Source of the DNA: an uncultured Ralstonia sp.
GTDB lineage: Bacteria; Pseudomonadota; Gammaproteobacteria; Burkholderiales; Burkholderiaceae
Assembly: GCA_913056305.1 (NCBI GenBank)
Contig: CAJXMR010000026.1
Span: 1-38,940, forward strand
Direction: 5' to 3'
Length of the DNA: 38,940 nucleotides
Positions 8,722 to 17,857 of the stretch are shown here, piece after piece. Within the stretch, counting starts at the first letter, position 1; every line of letters begins with the position of its first letter. Both the position numbers and the translations under genes were made by a program. A model generated the notes under the pieces. That model had not been told where the DNA came from and searched no databases. It saw nothing but the letters and a program-made list of their open reading frames with translations.

Positions 8722-9816
8722 ATGGAAGACCAAGCTCGCGGGGCGCCGGAAACGGACTCCAATGATTCGATGGCCGCTGCGGCCGATGCGGCGCTGGAAG
8801 TGGCGCGCATCGCGCTGGGCATGCCGGCTGCCGCCGATGTGCCGGCGATGGTTCTGCTGGTGGACGACCAGGCCATCGTCGCGGAGGCCGTGCGGCAGGC
8901 CCTGGCCGCGGCGGACGGCATTGATTTCCACTACTGCGCGCGCTCGGACGACGCCATGCTCATCGCCGAGCAGACCCGCCCGACGGTGATCCTGCAGGAT
9001 CTCGTCATGCCCGGTACCGACGGCCTGACGCTGGTGCGCGAGTACCGCGCCAACCCGGCGCTGCGCGACGTGCCGATCATCGTGCTGTCGACCAAGGAAG
9101 AGCCGGTGATCAAGAGCGCGGCGTTTGCGGCTGGCGCCAACGACTACCTGGTCAAGCTGCCGGACCGCATCGAGCTGCTCGCGCGCATCCGCTACCACTC
9201 GCGTTCGTACGTCAACCTGCTGCAGCGGGACGAAGCGTATCGCGCGCTGCGGCAGTCGCAGCAGCAACTGCTCGAGGCCAACCTGGAGCTGCGACGCCTG
9301 TCGCACTCCGACGGCCTGACCGGTCTGTCGAACCGCCGCTACCTCGATGAATACCTGAGTGCTGAATGGCGCCGGGCGGCGCGCGAGCAGTCGACGCTGT
9401 CGCTGCTGATGATCGACGTCGACAACTTCAAGCTCTACAACGACACCTATGGCCACGTGGCTGGCGACGAAGTGCTCAAGCGCATCGCGCGCACGGTCGA
9501 AGGGTGTCTCGCGCGCCCAGGCGATCTGGCGGCGCGCTTTGGTGGCGAGGAGTTTGCGGTGGTGCTGCCTGGCACGCCCCTGACTGGCGTCGAGTTGCTG
9601 GCCGAGAAGATCCGCAGCGCCATCGAAGCGTTGCAGGTGCCGCACGAGAACGCGGCTGTCGGCGATGTGGCGACCGTCAGCATTGGCGGCGCGGTCATCA
9701 CGCCGATGCCCGGCATGGACATGACCGCGCTGATCGAAGCGGCCGACCTCGGGCTCTACCAGGCCAAGCGCGAAGGCAAGAACCGCGCGGTGATCGCGCC
9801 GGATCTGACCGACTAG
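8722..9816 (+). CDS. wspR: Response-regulator diguanylate cyclase WspR
   Basis: Output protein of the Wsp pathway: when phosphorylated by WspE it oligomerises and makes cyclic di-GMP from GTP, promoting biofilm formation. The 364 residues contain an N-terminal extension, a receiver domain from about 42 (MVLLVDDQ, phosphoacceptor Asp93 in LQDLVMP), a helical stalk around 170-195 ([18 protein letters not shown]), and a GGDEF domain. The active site is GGEEF at 274-278. The product-inhibition site RxxD is present as RPGD at 265-268, the standard five residues upstream. Both suggest an active, feedback-inhibited enzyme. GGAG six bases upstream supports the ATG. Confidence 0.95.
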   Translation: MEDQARGAPETDSNDSMAAAADAALEVARIALGMPAAADVPAMVLLVDDQAIVAEAVRQALAAADGIDFHYCARSDDAMLIAEQTRPTVILQDLVMPGTDGLTLVREYRANPALRDVPIIVLSTKEEPVIKSAAFAAGANDYLVKLPDRIELLARIRYHSRSYVNLLQRDEAYRALRQSQQQLLEANLELRRLSHSDGLTGLSNRRYLDEYLSAEWRRAAREQSTLSLLMIDVDNFKLYNDTYGHVAGDEVLKRIARTVEGCLARPGDLAARFGGEEFAVVLPGTPLTGVELLAEKIRSAIEALQVPHENAAVGDVATVSIGGAVITPMPGMDMTALIEAADLGLYQAKREGKNRAVIAPDLTD

Positions 9817-9821
9817 CGCGA

Positions 9822-9836
9822 GCGCTGCTTCAGCGC
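9822..9836. terminator. Short hairpin between convergent wspR and desaturase genes
   Basis: GCGCTG-CTT-CAGCGC forms a 6-bp stem just after the wspR stop, overlapping the 3' end of the convergent desaturase gene. It lacks a U-tract, so it is at best a weak or Rho-assisted bidirectional terminator. Confidence 0.3.
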
Positions 9837-10771
9837 ATGTTGTCGAGAATGCCGCGTGCGCGCATCTTCGACCTGCGCGCGGCATCTTCCGGCCGCGCCG
9901 CCATGCACTTGCGCACGACGGCACAGTACGATGGGGCGACGCAGTGGGTGCCAGCGTAGTAACCGCGGGCGACCAGCAAGCGATGCATGGCCGGCAGCCG
10001 GTACGAGGGCACGCTTGCGGCCAGATGATGCTCGACGTGGAAGTTCACACGGTTCGGCCCGATCAGCAGGCGGCCGAGCGGCCCGGCCAGCGTCGTGCCC
10101 GTGTTCTCGCGCGGGTCACGCGAGACATGGTTCGGTACGGTGCCATGTTCGCTCATCACGCGCAGCCGCACGAATAGCGGGAAGAAGAACACCATGCCGA
10201 TCCACCAGCACGCATAGACCTGCGGCACGCCCAGCGCCCACAGCGTGCCGAACAGCAATCCATGCGCAACCAGGAAGGGCGCGGTGGCGCGGCGGTCGAA
10301 GGTCTGCACCTGATAGATGAGGTTCTTCACGCCGTTGATGCCCGACACATCGCGCAGGAACTTGCGCGCCAGGCTCGCGCGCGTGGCCGGGTAGCCTTGC
10401 ACGAAGGCGAGATCGGGGTCGTGCTCGGTGCCGGCGGTGCGGTGGTGCTCCAGGTGCCCCTTGCGGTACGCCTGATACGGCACGTTGGGCAGCCCGCCAA
10501 ACAGCCAGGTGCCGGCCCACTCATTCATCCGTCGTGCGCTGAAGAAGGCCAGGTGTGCCGCATCGTGCGTGAGGATGCCCAACCCCAGCGCGCGCCCGGC
10601 CAGCACGATCGACGCTACCACCCACGCCACCGGGTGATGCCACACCGCCGGCAACGCAAACGCGGCGGCGATTAGCGCGAAGTTCACGCCCGTCACCCAC
10701 CAAGCGCGCAGGTCGGAGGGCGTCGTCAGTGCTTTCAGTTCAGCCTTGTCGAGCACGTTGAGGATGGACAT
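9830..10771 (-). CDS. Membrane fatty-acid desaturase
   Basis: Integral-membrane di-iron desaturase of 313 residues, which would insert a double bond into an acyl chain using oxygen. Three histidine boxes are visible: HDAAH at 69-73, HLEHH at 106-110 and HVEHH at 245-249, with an extra His pair in MSEHGTVPNH near 206-215. Hydrophobic segments lie at about 25-65 and 170-200, the usual four-helix layout. It is the last gene of the minus-strand fatty-acid operon, 14 bases after the FadB/FadJ-like gene. The acyl substrate and the position of the double bond cannot be told from sequence. Pairing a desaturase with beta-oxidation genes is unusual. Confidence 0.88.
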   Translation of the reverse strand: MSILNVLDKAELKALTTPSDLRAWWVTGVNFALIAAAFALPAVWHHPVAWVVASIVLAGRALGLGILTHDAAHLAFFSARRMNEWAGTWLFGGLPNVPYQAYRKGHLEHHRTAGTEHDPDLAFVQGYPATRASLARKFLRDVSGINGVKNLIYQVQTFDRRATAPFLVAHGLLFGTLWALGVPQVYACWWIGMVFFFPLFVRLRVMSEHGTVPNHVSRDPRENTGTTLAGPLGRLLIGPNRVNFHVEHHLAASVPSYRLPAMHRLLVARGYYAGTHCVAPSYCAVVRKCMAARPEDAARRSKMRARGILDNMR

Positions 10772-10785
10772 CGCGGGGGCCTCCG

Positions 10786-12912
10786 TCAGCGCGCGTAGAA
10801 CGCCTTGCCTTGTGCAGCCATGTCACGCAGCAGCGCGGGCGGCGTGAAGCGCCGGCCATGCGCGTCGGCCAACTGCATGCAGGCCTGCACGAACGCTTGC
10901 ACGCCCACGCGGTGGATATGCGAGACGGGCCCGCCACGGAACGCCGGAAAGCCCCAGCCGAGCAGCGCGCCCACGTCCGCATCGCGCGCATCGTTGAGCA
11001 CGCCTTCATCCAGGCAGCGCGCGGTCTCCACCGCCTGCACGGCGATCATGCGATCTATGAGTGTCTGCACGTCGGGTTGCACTGCCGCTTTCGGATACTC
11101 GGACGCCAGCCCCGGCCACAGCGTCTTCTTGCCGCCTTCGGGATAGTCGTAGAAGCCCTGACCCGCCTTGCGCCCGATGCGGCCCAGCGCCACCATGCGC
11201 TCGGCCACTGCTTCACCCGGGCGCTCGATATAGGCGATGCCGAGGTCAGCGCGGGCCTGCTGGTTGACCTTGTGGATCAGCTCACTGGACACCTCGTCGA
11301 TCAGCGCGAGCGGCCCGACCGGCATGCCGGCCTGCAGCCCGGCGTTTTCGATCAGCGCGGGGGTCACGCCCTCGCTCAGCATGGCCAGCCCTTCGAGCAC
11401 GTAGGTTGAGAACACGCGGCTCGTGTAGAACCCCCGGCTGTCGTTGACGACGATAGGCGTCATGCCGATGGCACGCACGTAATCTAGCGCCTGTGCCAGC
11501 GTGGTTTGCGTCGTCTGCCGCGCGACGATCACCTCCACCAGCGGCATCTTGTCGACTGGCGAGAAGAAATGCAGGCCGATGAAGTTGCCCGGGCGGCTGC
11601 TCGCCTCGGCCAGCCCGGTGATCGGCAGCGTGGACGTGTTGGACGCGAAGACGGCATCGGGCGACAGCACGGCCTCGGCCTGGCGCGTGACGTCGGCCTT
11701 GATGTCGCGGTGTTCGAACACGGCTTCGACGACGAGCCCTGCGCCATCCAGATCGGCGTACGACGTGGTGGGCTGGATGCGTGCGAGCAGCGCCTCGCCT
11801 TGTTCGGGACGCAGTGCGCCGCGCTGGACCTGTTTCTCGACCAGCTTGCGCGAATAGTCCTTGCCGCGCTCGGCGGCGTCTTGCGTGGTGTCGAGCAGCA
11901 CGACCGGCAGGCCGGCCTTGGCCGTCACGTAGGCAATGCCCGCACCCATCATGCCGGCGCCGAGCACGCCGATTTTCGCGTAGCGCCGCACCGGCACATC
12001 GGCCGGGCGTGCGGCCAGCTTGTTGGCCGCGTTCATGCTGAAGAACAGCGTGCGGATCATCGCGCGTGCTTCCGGCGACAGCACGGCCTGCACGAAGTAG
12101 CGGGCCTCGGTCTTCAGGCCCGTATCGAGATCGGTGATGAGGCCTTCGTACACGCACGACAGGATGCTGGCGGCGGCCGGGTAGTTGCCGTGCGTCTTTT
12201 GTCGCAGCATGGCGTTGGCAGCCGTGAATAGCTGTTGCACGGCGGGGCTGGAGATGCCGCCACCGGGGATCTTGTAGCCTTTCACGTCCCACGGTTGCTG
12301 GGCGCGGGTCTGGCCTTCACCCAGCAGCCAAGCGCGCGCGGCGTTGACTTCCTCGCCAGCGTTGACCACCGCATCGAGGATGCCCAGCTTGAGTGCGTCA
12401 GCCGCCTTGATACGCTTGCCTTCGACCAGCATCGGCAGCGCTTTCTGCACGCCGATCAAACGCGGCAGCCGCTGCGTGCCGCCGCCGCCCGGCAGCAGGC
12501 CGAGCGTGACTTCCGGCAGGCCGAAGCGCGCGCGGGCGTTGTCGGCCGCCACGCGGTAATGGCACGCCAGCGCAATCTCCAACCCGCCGCCCAGCGTCGA
12601 GCCGGGCAGCGCGGCCGCCACCGGCTTGCCGCAGGTCTCCAGCTTGCGCAGCGCGCGGTGCAACTGGCAGGTGCGCTCGAACAGCGTGGCCGCATCGTCG
12701 CTGGCCTGCAGCCATTCGAGATCACCGCCCGCGATGAAGTCCGGCTTGGCGGAGGTGATGAGGATGCCCTCGACGCTGGCATCCGCGCACACCTGGTCGA
12801 TGGCGCTGAAGAAGGCGGCGCAGGTCTCGCCGTTGAGCACGTTCTGCGCGCGGCCCGGCTGGTCCCACGTGAGCGTGGCGATGCCGTCGGCGTCGATGGT
12901 GATGTCGATCAT
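10786..12912 (-). CDS. Bifunctional enoyl-CoA hydratase / 3-hydroxyacyl-CoA dehydrogenase
   Basis: A FadB/FadJ-type fusion of 708 residues that hydrates enoyl-CoA and oxidises the 3-hydroxyacyl-CoA to the 3-ketoacyl-CoA with NAD. The N-terminal crotonase domain has an oxyanion-hole segment (IAGGDL at 60-65) and both catalytic glutamates, Glu112 (GGGLEIAL) and Glu134 (GLPEVTLGLLPGGGGTQRLP). The NAD-binding fold begins near 311 with GVLGAGMMGAGIAY (GxGxxG at 318-323), and GLHFFSPVDKMPLVEV is the dehydrogenase signature. The C-terminal helical domain is complete. It lies 13 bases after the thiolase gene. FadJ and FadB cannot be separated by eye, so no symbol is given. Confidence 0.93.
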   Translation of the reverse strand: MIDITIDADGIATLTWDQPGRAQNVLNGETCAAFFSAIDQVCADASVEGILITSAKPDFIAGGDLEWLQASDDAATLFERTCQLHRALRKLETCGKPVAAALPGSTLGGGLEIALACHYRVAADNARARFGLPEVTLGLLPGGGGTQRLPRLIGVQKALPMLVEGKRIKAADALKLGILDAVVNAGEEVNAARAWLLGEGQTRAQQPWDVKGYKIPGGGISSPAVQQLFTAANAMLRQKTHGNYPAAASILSCVYEGLITDLDTGLKTEARYFVQAVLSPEARAMIRTLFFSMNAANKLAARPADVPVRRYAKIGVLGAGMMGAGIAYVTAKAGLPVVLLDTTQDAAERGKDYSRKLVEKQVQRGALRPEQGEALLARIQPTTSYADLDGAGLVVEAVFEHRDIKADVTRQAEAVLSPDAVFASNTSTLPITGLAEASSRPGNFIGLHFFSPVDKMPLVEVIVARQTTQTTLAQALDYVRAIGMTPIVVNDSRGFYTSRVFSTYVLEGLAMLSEGVTPALIENAGLQAGMPVGPLALIDEVSSELIHKVNQQARADLGIAYIERPGEAVAERMVALGRIGRKAGQGFYDYPEGGKKTLWPGLASEYPKAAVQPDVQTLIDRMIAVQAVETARCLDEGVLNDARDADVGALLGWGFPAFRGGPVSHIHRVGVQAFVQACMQLADAHGRRFTPPALLRDMAAQGKAFYAR

Positions 12913-12925
12913 GTCGGCGCTCCCC

Positions 12926-14131
<1,206 letters not shown>

Positions 14132-14154
14132 GCGATTCCTCGGTGTCGTGTCCG

Positions 14155-15291
14155 TCAAAGGGTGCGGGCGATCAGCTCTTTCATGATCTCGTTGGTGCCG
14201 CCGTAGATCTGCTGCACGCGGGAATCCGCCCATGCGCGAGCGATCGGGTATTCCCACATGTAGCCGTAGCCGCCGTGCAGCTGCACGCAGCGGTCCATCA
14301 CCTTGAACTGCAGGTCGGTGGTCCAGTACTTGGCCATCGAGGCGGTGGCGGCATCGAGCTTGCCGGCCAGCTTCAGCTCGATGCAGCGGTCCACGAACAC
14401 GCGGCCGATCTGCACCTCGGTCTTCAGCTCGGCCAGCGTGTGGCGCGCGGTCTGGAAATCGATGACGGGTTTGCCGAAGGCCTGGCGCTCGCGCACGTAG
14501 CGCAGCGTCCAATCGAGCGCGCCCTCGGCCGAGGCGATGGCGCCGATGGCGATCTGCAGGCGCTCCCACGGCAGCTCCTGCATCAGGTACGAGAAGCCGC
14601 GGTGCTCCTCGCCGAGCAGGTTGGCGGCGGGCACGCGCACGTTGTCGAAGAACAGCTCGGCGGTGTCCTGCGCCTTCATGCCGACCTTCTTCAGGCGCTT
14701 GCCCTTGCTGAAGCCGTCCATGGTGGTGTCAACCACGAGCAGGCTGGTGCCCTTGGCGCCGCCCTCGGGCGTGGTGCGCGCCACCACGATCACCACGTCG
14801 GCGTGCCAGCCGTTGGTGATGAAGATCTTGGAGCCGTTGAGCACGTAGTGGTCGCCATCGCGCGTGGCGGTGGTGCGCACGCCTTGCAGGTCGGAGCCGG
14901 CGCCGGGCTCGGTCATGGCAATCGCGCCGATCATCTCTGCGCTGGCGAGCTTGGGCAGGTAGTGCTGCTTCAATGCCTCGCTGCCGTAGTGCAGCAGATA
15001 GGGCGCGACGATTTCCGAATGCAGGCCGAAGCCGAGGCCCGTGGCGCCGGCGCGGTAGATCTCTTCGATCAGTACGGCGCTATAGCGGATGTCGGCGCCG
15101 GCGCCGCCGTAGGCTTCGGGCATGCTGGCGCAGTGGTAGCCGGCGGCGGCGGCGGTTTCCCAGACGGTGCGGTCGACGTAGCCCTGGTCTTCCCAGCGCT
15201 CGTGGTGGGGCAGGACTTCGGCGTCGATGAAACGGCGGACGGATTCGCGAAAGGTGTCGTGTTCGGCGTCGAACAGCGTGCGGGCAATCAT
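14155..15291 (-). CDS. Acyl-CoA dehydrogenase
   Basis: FAD flavoprotein that performs the first step of beta-oxidation (acyl-CoA to trans-2-enoyl-CoA). I start at 15291, where CGGAG precedes the ATG and the protein (378 residues) begins MIARTLFDAEHDTFRESV, the usual family N-terminus; the longer frame runs into the divergent regulator's territory. Family signatures are AMTEPGAGSDLQGVRTTA and, near the C-terminus, HGGYGYMWEYPIARAWAD followed by IYGGTNEIM, where the Glu is the expected catalytic base. It is the first gene of the minus-strand operon and divergent from the AraC-like gene, which probably regulates it. Chain-length preference cannot be read from sequence. Confidence 0.93.
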   Translation of the reverse strand: MIARTLFDAEHDTFRESVRRFIDAEVLPHHERWEDQGYVDRTVWETAAAAGYHCASMPEAYGGAGADIRYSAVLIEEIYRAGATGLGFGLHSEIVAPYLLHYGSEALKQHYLPKLASAEMIGAIAMTEPGAGSDLQGVRTTATRDGDHYVLNGSKIFITNGWHADVVIVVARTTPEGGAKGTSLLVVDTTMDGFSKGKRLKKVGMKAQDTAELFFDNVRVPAANLLGEEHRGFSYLMQELPWERLQIAIGAIASAEGALDWTLRYVRERQAFGKPVIDFQTARHTLAELKTEVQIGRVFVDRCIELKLAGKLDAATASMAKYWTTDLQFKVMDRCVQLHGGYGYMWEYPIARAWADSRVQQIYGGTNEIMKELIARTL

Positions 15292-15379
15292 GACGGCTCC
15301 GGTTGGAGGGGGCGGATGGTTGCCGTATTTCAGCAAGACGGCGACAATTTCGGTTGATCTGAATCGCCACGTTCTTGAT

Positions 15380-16411
15380 ATGAAAGGCCAGTCGAAACTT
15401 GCTTCCAAACGCCCCAATCGACCTGAGCGCGCCCGCATCGCCATCCTGCTGCCGCCGCGCCTGTTCGCTGGCTACGTCTTCCTCACGCAGGAGATGCTGC
15501 TGGTGGCTGGTACCTTGCAGGCGCGCAGTCTGGATGTGGTGGGCAGCCGCTTGTTCGATATCGATCTGCTGTCAGCAGACGGCCAACCGGTGATCAGCTT
15601 TGCCGATATGCCCGTGCCGGCGAGCCGTGCGCTGGAGGTGGCCGGCGCGCACGACGTGGTGATCGTGCCCGGCCAGTTCGCGCCGCAGCCGACGCTGGAA
15701 GCGGAGGAGCCGATGTTTGCCGAATGGCTGCGTGCGCGCTACGACGCCGGTGCGCTGGTGGTCGGCCTGAACGCCGCGCCGCTGCTGGCCAAGGCCGGTC
15801 TGCTCGATGGCTGTAGGGCGACCGGGCTGGCGAGCGAACGCGCTTGGTTTGCGCGTCACTTTCCGACGGTGCGCTACACGCCGGACAAACCTTTGGTGGT
15901 GGACGGCCGATTGATCACGGTGAGCGGCATTTACCCGGCAGTGGACGCGTGCGCGTACGTCATCGATCACTGCTGCGGTGCGGGCGCGTCGCGGCGCCTG
16001 CTGCGCACGACGCTCAACCAATCGCTGCCGTCGCACGAGCACATGGCCGTGTGGACGGCGCAGTTCAAGCGCCACGGCGACGCGGCCGTGCTGGCCATCC
16101 AGGAGATCGTGGAGCGGGAGTTGGCGGCGCCGCCCGCGCTGGCCGAGCTGGCCGCCCAGGCGGCGATGAGCGAGCGGACCCTCACGCGCCGCTTTGCCGC
16201 CGCCACCGGCAGCAACCTGCGGCGCTATGTGGCGGCGTTACGGTTGGAGTTGGCGGCGTTTCTCTTGCGCACGGGCCGGCAGTCGCTCGACCACATTGCC
16301 GACGAATGCGGCTTCGGCAGCGTCAGCGCACTGAGCCGCGCGTTTGCCGCCGGCCACGGCTGCAGCCCCCTGCGCTACCGGGCGCAACAGCGCGGCCAGG
16401 GCGCTGCCTGA
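15380..16411 (+). CDS. GlxA-like AraC-family transcriptional regulator
   Basis: Transcription factor of 343 residues with an N-terminal DJ-1/PfpI-like (class I amidotransferase fold) sensor domain (about 15-200; VVIVPGQFAP and VVGLNAAPLLAKAGLLDG) and a C-terminal AraC DNA-binding domain with two helix-turn-helix motifs (ERTLTRRFAAATGSNLRRYV and LDHIADECGFGSVSALSRAF). The amidotransferase nucleophile Cys appears replaced (GLNAAP), so the sensor is probably non-enzymatic, as is usual in this family. The ATG at 15380 is chosen; the longer frame overlaps the divergent acyl-CoA dehydrogenase start. Only 88 bases separate the two genes, which suggests it controls the fatty-acid operon. This is inference. 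Confidence 0.85.
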   Translation: MKGQSKLASKRPNRPERARIAILLPPRLFAGYVFLTQEMLLVAGTLQARSLDVVGSRLFDIDLLSADGQPVISFADMPVPASRALEVAGAHDVVIVPGQFAPQPTLEAEEPMFAEWLRARYDAGALVVGLNAAPLLAKAGLLDGCRATGLASERAWFARHFPTVRYTPDKPLVVDGRLITVSGIYPAVDACAYVIDHCCGAGASRRLLRTTLNQSLPSHEHMAVWTAQFKRHGDAAVLAIQEIVERELAAPPALAELAAQAAMSERTLTRRFAAATGSNLRRYVAALRLELAAFLLRTGRQSLDHIADECGFGSVSALSRAFAAGHGCSPLRYRAQQRGQGAA

Positions 16412-16416
16412 GCGAT

Positions 16417-16551
16417 TCACGGGCGAAAGAGATCGAAGCCGGCGAGCAGGACGACCCCGGCCAATGCCGTGAGCGGTAAGGAATGCTGCCCGAAATACAG
16501 CAGCGCAGCGGCCAGCCAGCTGGCCGCGAAGAAAGCACTCATGCGGTTCAT
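16417..16551 (-). CDS. Small membrane protein, 44 residues, unknown function
   Basis: A short frame with a good ribosome-binding site (AGGTGGG, 4 bases before the ATG). It reads MNRMSAFFAASWLAAALLYF, a turn (GQHSLP), a second hydrophobic stretch (LTALAGVVLLAG) and FDLFRP, i.e. two closely spaced membrane helices or a hairpin. It lies 54 bases downstream of the tautomerase gene on the same strand, so it may be the last gene of the MarR-tautomerase operon. I do not recognise a family. The coding case rests on the ribosome-binding site, the coherent hydrophobic pattern and the fit of the gap. Confidence 0.55.
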   Translation of the reverse strand: MNRMSAFFAASWLAAALLYFGQHSLPLTALAGVVLLAGFDLFRP

Positions 16552-16605
16552 GATCCCACCTGATGGTTCTGTTGTTGGGGCGGCGTACCCGGCACACCAA
16601 GCGCA

Positions 16606-16998
16606 TCACGCGTGCTGGAAGCGGTGCTCCTGGGTCTTGCCGCCATAGCCGTAGGCTGCAGCGCGGACGTCCTGCACATAGATATAGCTCTCTTCATGCA
16701 GGTTGCCGAGCAGCCCGGCAAAGGCCTCGAACGCTTCGGCGATGTACTGCGCCTTCTCCGCCTTGGTGTTGGTCTCGTCCGTCACCTTGATGTCGAAATA
16801 GACGCTGTTCTTGCCTTGCGCGGCGAGCGTCTGCCCGCCGACGATCCAGTCCGCCGGGTCGACGTAGTCGATGGTGATGGCGGTGACCTTCGGGTCCTTG
16901 CCGAGGATGCGGGAGGTGAGGTCCAGCAGCGTGGCGGCAATCTTCTGCGTCATCTGCGCAGAACGCTGGGCACTGACTTTGACGTTGAGGATCGGCAT
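16606..16998 (-). CDS. Tautomerase-superfamily protein
   Basis: Small cytoplasmic protein of 130 residues beginning MPILNVKV. The Pro after Met is the catalytic base of 4-oxalocrotonate tautomerase / MIF-type enzymes, exposed when Met is removed. ITIDYVDPADWIVGG is the typical second strand region, and VYFDIKVTDETNTKAEKAQYI suggests a second beta-alpha-beta unit, so it is a longer, two-motif member. AAGGA precedes the start. It sits downstream of a MarR regulator, with a copy of the candidate MarR operator in its leader. The substrate is unknown; aromatic or quinone stress would fit the MarR context. Confidence 0.8.
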   Translation of the reverse strand: MPILNVKVSAQRSAQMTQKIAATLLDLTSRILGKDPKVTAITIDYVDPADWIVGGQTLAAQGKNSVYFDIKVTDETNTKAEKAQYIAEAFEAFAGLLGNLHEESYIYVQDVRAAAYGYGGKTQEHRFQHA

Positions 16999-17013
16999 GA
17001 TCGTTTCCTTAGT

Positions 17014-17031
17014 TAGTTAGCAATACAACTA
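17014..17031. promoter_or_regulatory. Candidate MarR operator before the tautomerase gene
   Basis: TAGTTAG-CAATA-CAACTA is an imperfect dyad (TAGTT...AACTA) 16 bases upstream of the tautomerase ATG. Its core GTTAGCAATACAACT matches 12 of 15 bases of the site in front of the MarR gene at 17493-17507. Confidence 0.5.
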
Positions 17032-17052
17032 TATGCGCAAAAAAAAGGGCGC

Positions 17053-17469
17053 TCAGGTCAGGGTCGAGCGCACGTCGCGGATCTTCGACACCGTGTTGGT
17101 GAACTCCGCGCTGCCCAGCACGCGTTTCAGGCGGGCCGTGACTGCGCCGCTGGCCGCGTTCAACGCTGCGCCGATCTTCATCGCCTCCGGTGTCGGGAAG
17201 ATGGCGGTTTCGCGGCCGTCGGCTTCGGTCTTGCGGCGTTCGATCAGGCCCTTGGCTTCCAGGCCATCCAGCGCGCGGGTTGCCGTGGGGCGTGTTACCG
17301 ACATCGCGTCGGATAGCTCGCTTTGCAGCATGCCGGGGTGGTCTACGATGGCTCTCAACATGAAGCCCTGTGGGGGCGTCAGGTCGAAGGGCGCGAACGC
17401 TTCTGCCCAGACGCGCTCCAGTTTGCGGGCCAGGGCTGAAGTGTTGAAGTAGAGGCAGTGATCGAACAT
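17053..17469 (-). CDS. MarR-family transcriptional regulator
   Basis: Winged-helix dimeric regulator of 138 residues. The DNA-binding part is at about 30-95 (TPPQGFMLRAIVDHPGMLQS, MSVTRPTATRALDGLEAKGL, then the wing RRKTEADGRETAIFPT), flanked by dimerisation helices. It is followed on the same strand by the tautomerase gene after 54 bases. A shared motif lies both upstream of this gene and in that gap, so it probably represses itself and the tautomerase. The inducer is unknown; phenolic ligands are common in the family. Confidence 0.9.
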   Translation of the reverse strand: MFDHCLYFNTSALARKLERVWAEAFAPFDLTPPQGFMLRAIVDHPGMLQSELSDAMSVTRPTATRALDGLEAKGLIERRKTEADGRETAIFPTPEAMKIGAALNAASGAVTARLKRVLGSAEFTNTVSKIRDVRSTLT

Positions 17470-17492
17470 GGGTTGGATGATAGTGCTAGATG

Positions 17493-17507
17493 GTTAGATA
17501 TGCAACT
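17493..17507. promoter_or_regulatory. Candidate MarR autoregulatory operator
   Basis: GTTAGATATGCAACT lies 24 bases upstream of the MarR start codon and matches the site at 17016-17030 in 12 of 15 bases, with both outer half-sites (GTTAG and CAACT) identical. Two copies flanking one regulator gene is the pattern expected of an autoregulated MarR system. Confidence 0.5.
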
Positions 17508-17534
17508 TGTTTTGGGTTTTGTTGTTGATGGTGC

Positions 17535-17640
17535 ATCCCTTGTTTCATCCCCTGCCGGGGCTGACCTACTTTTCTTTGTTTCCTTTCTTTGGCAAGACAA
17601 AGAAAGGGAGTCGGGCCCGGCGAGGCACGAAACCAGGGAT
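17535..17640. repeat. About 106-bp imperfect palindromic intergenic element
   Basis: The outer arms ATCCCT / AGGGAT (17535-17540 and 17635-17640) pair. They are followed inward by TGTTTC / GAAACC, by a GC-rich arm (GCCGGG opposite CCCGGC, 17554-17559 and 17616-17621), then by a perfect inner hairpin CCTTTCTTTG-GCAAGA-CAAAGAAAGG at 17582-17607. The RNA or DNA could fold as one long bulged stem. From memory, sequences with this CTTTCTTTG-loop-CAAAGAAAG core recur between genes in Ralstonia and relatives, so this is probably a dispersed repeat. The rest of the gap between the MarR gene and the MFS gene (17470-17857) shows no gene. Confidence 0.7.
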
Positions 17641-17857
17641 GGACCACAAGCAACAAACACCCATACCTCTATCAGCCAGCATCCCCAACAAGCATTTCCA
17701 ATCCGGAACCCATGGCCTTCCGAAATAGCGTGTTGTGCCATCACGGGAATGGCTACAGTAAGCCCGCATAACGTGCCGAATCTGCAAGCACGCCGACAAG
17801 ACGCCCCGCCAGGCACGCACCCAGACGCGCCGGCCGCGCCATCAGGAGACAAAGCCC

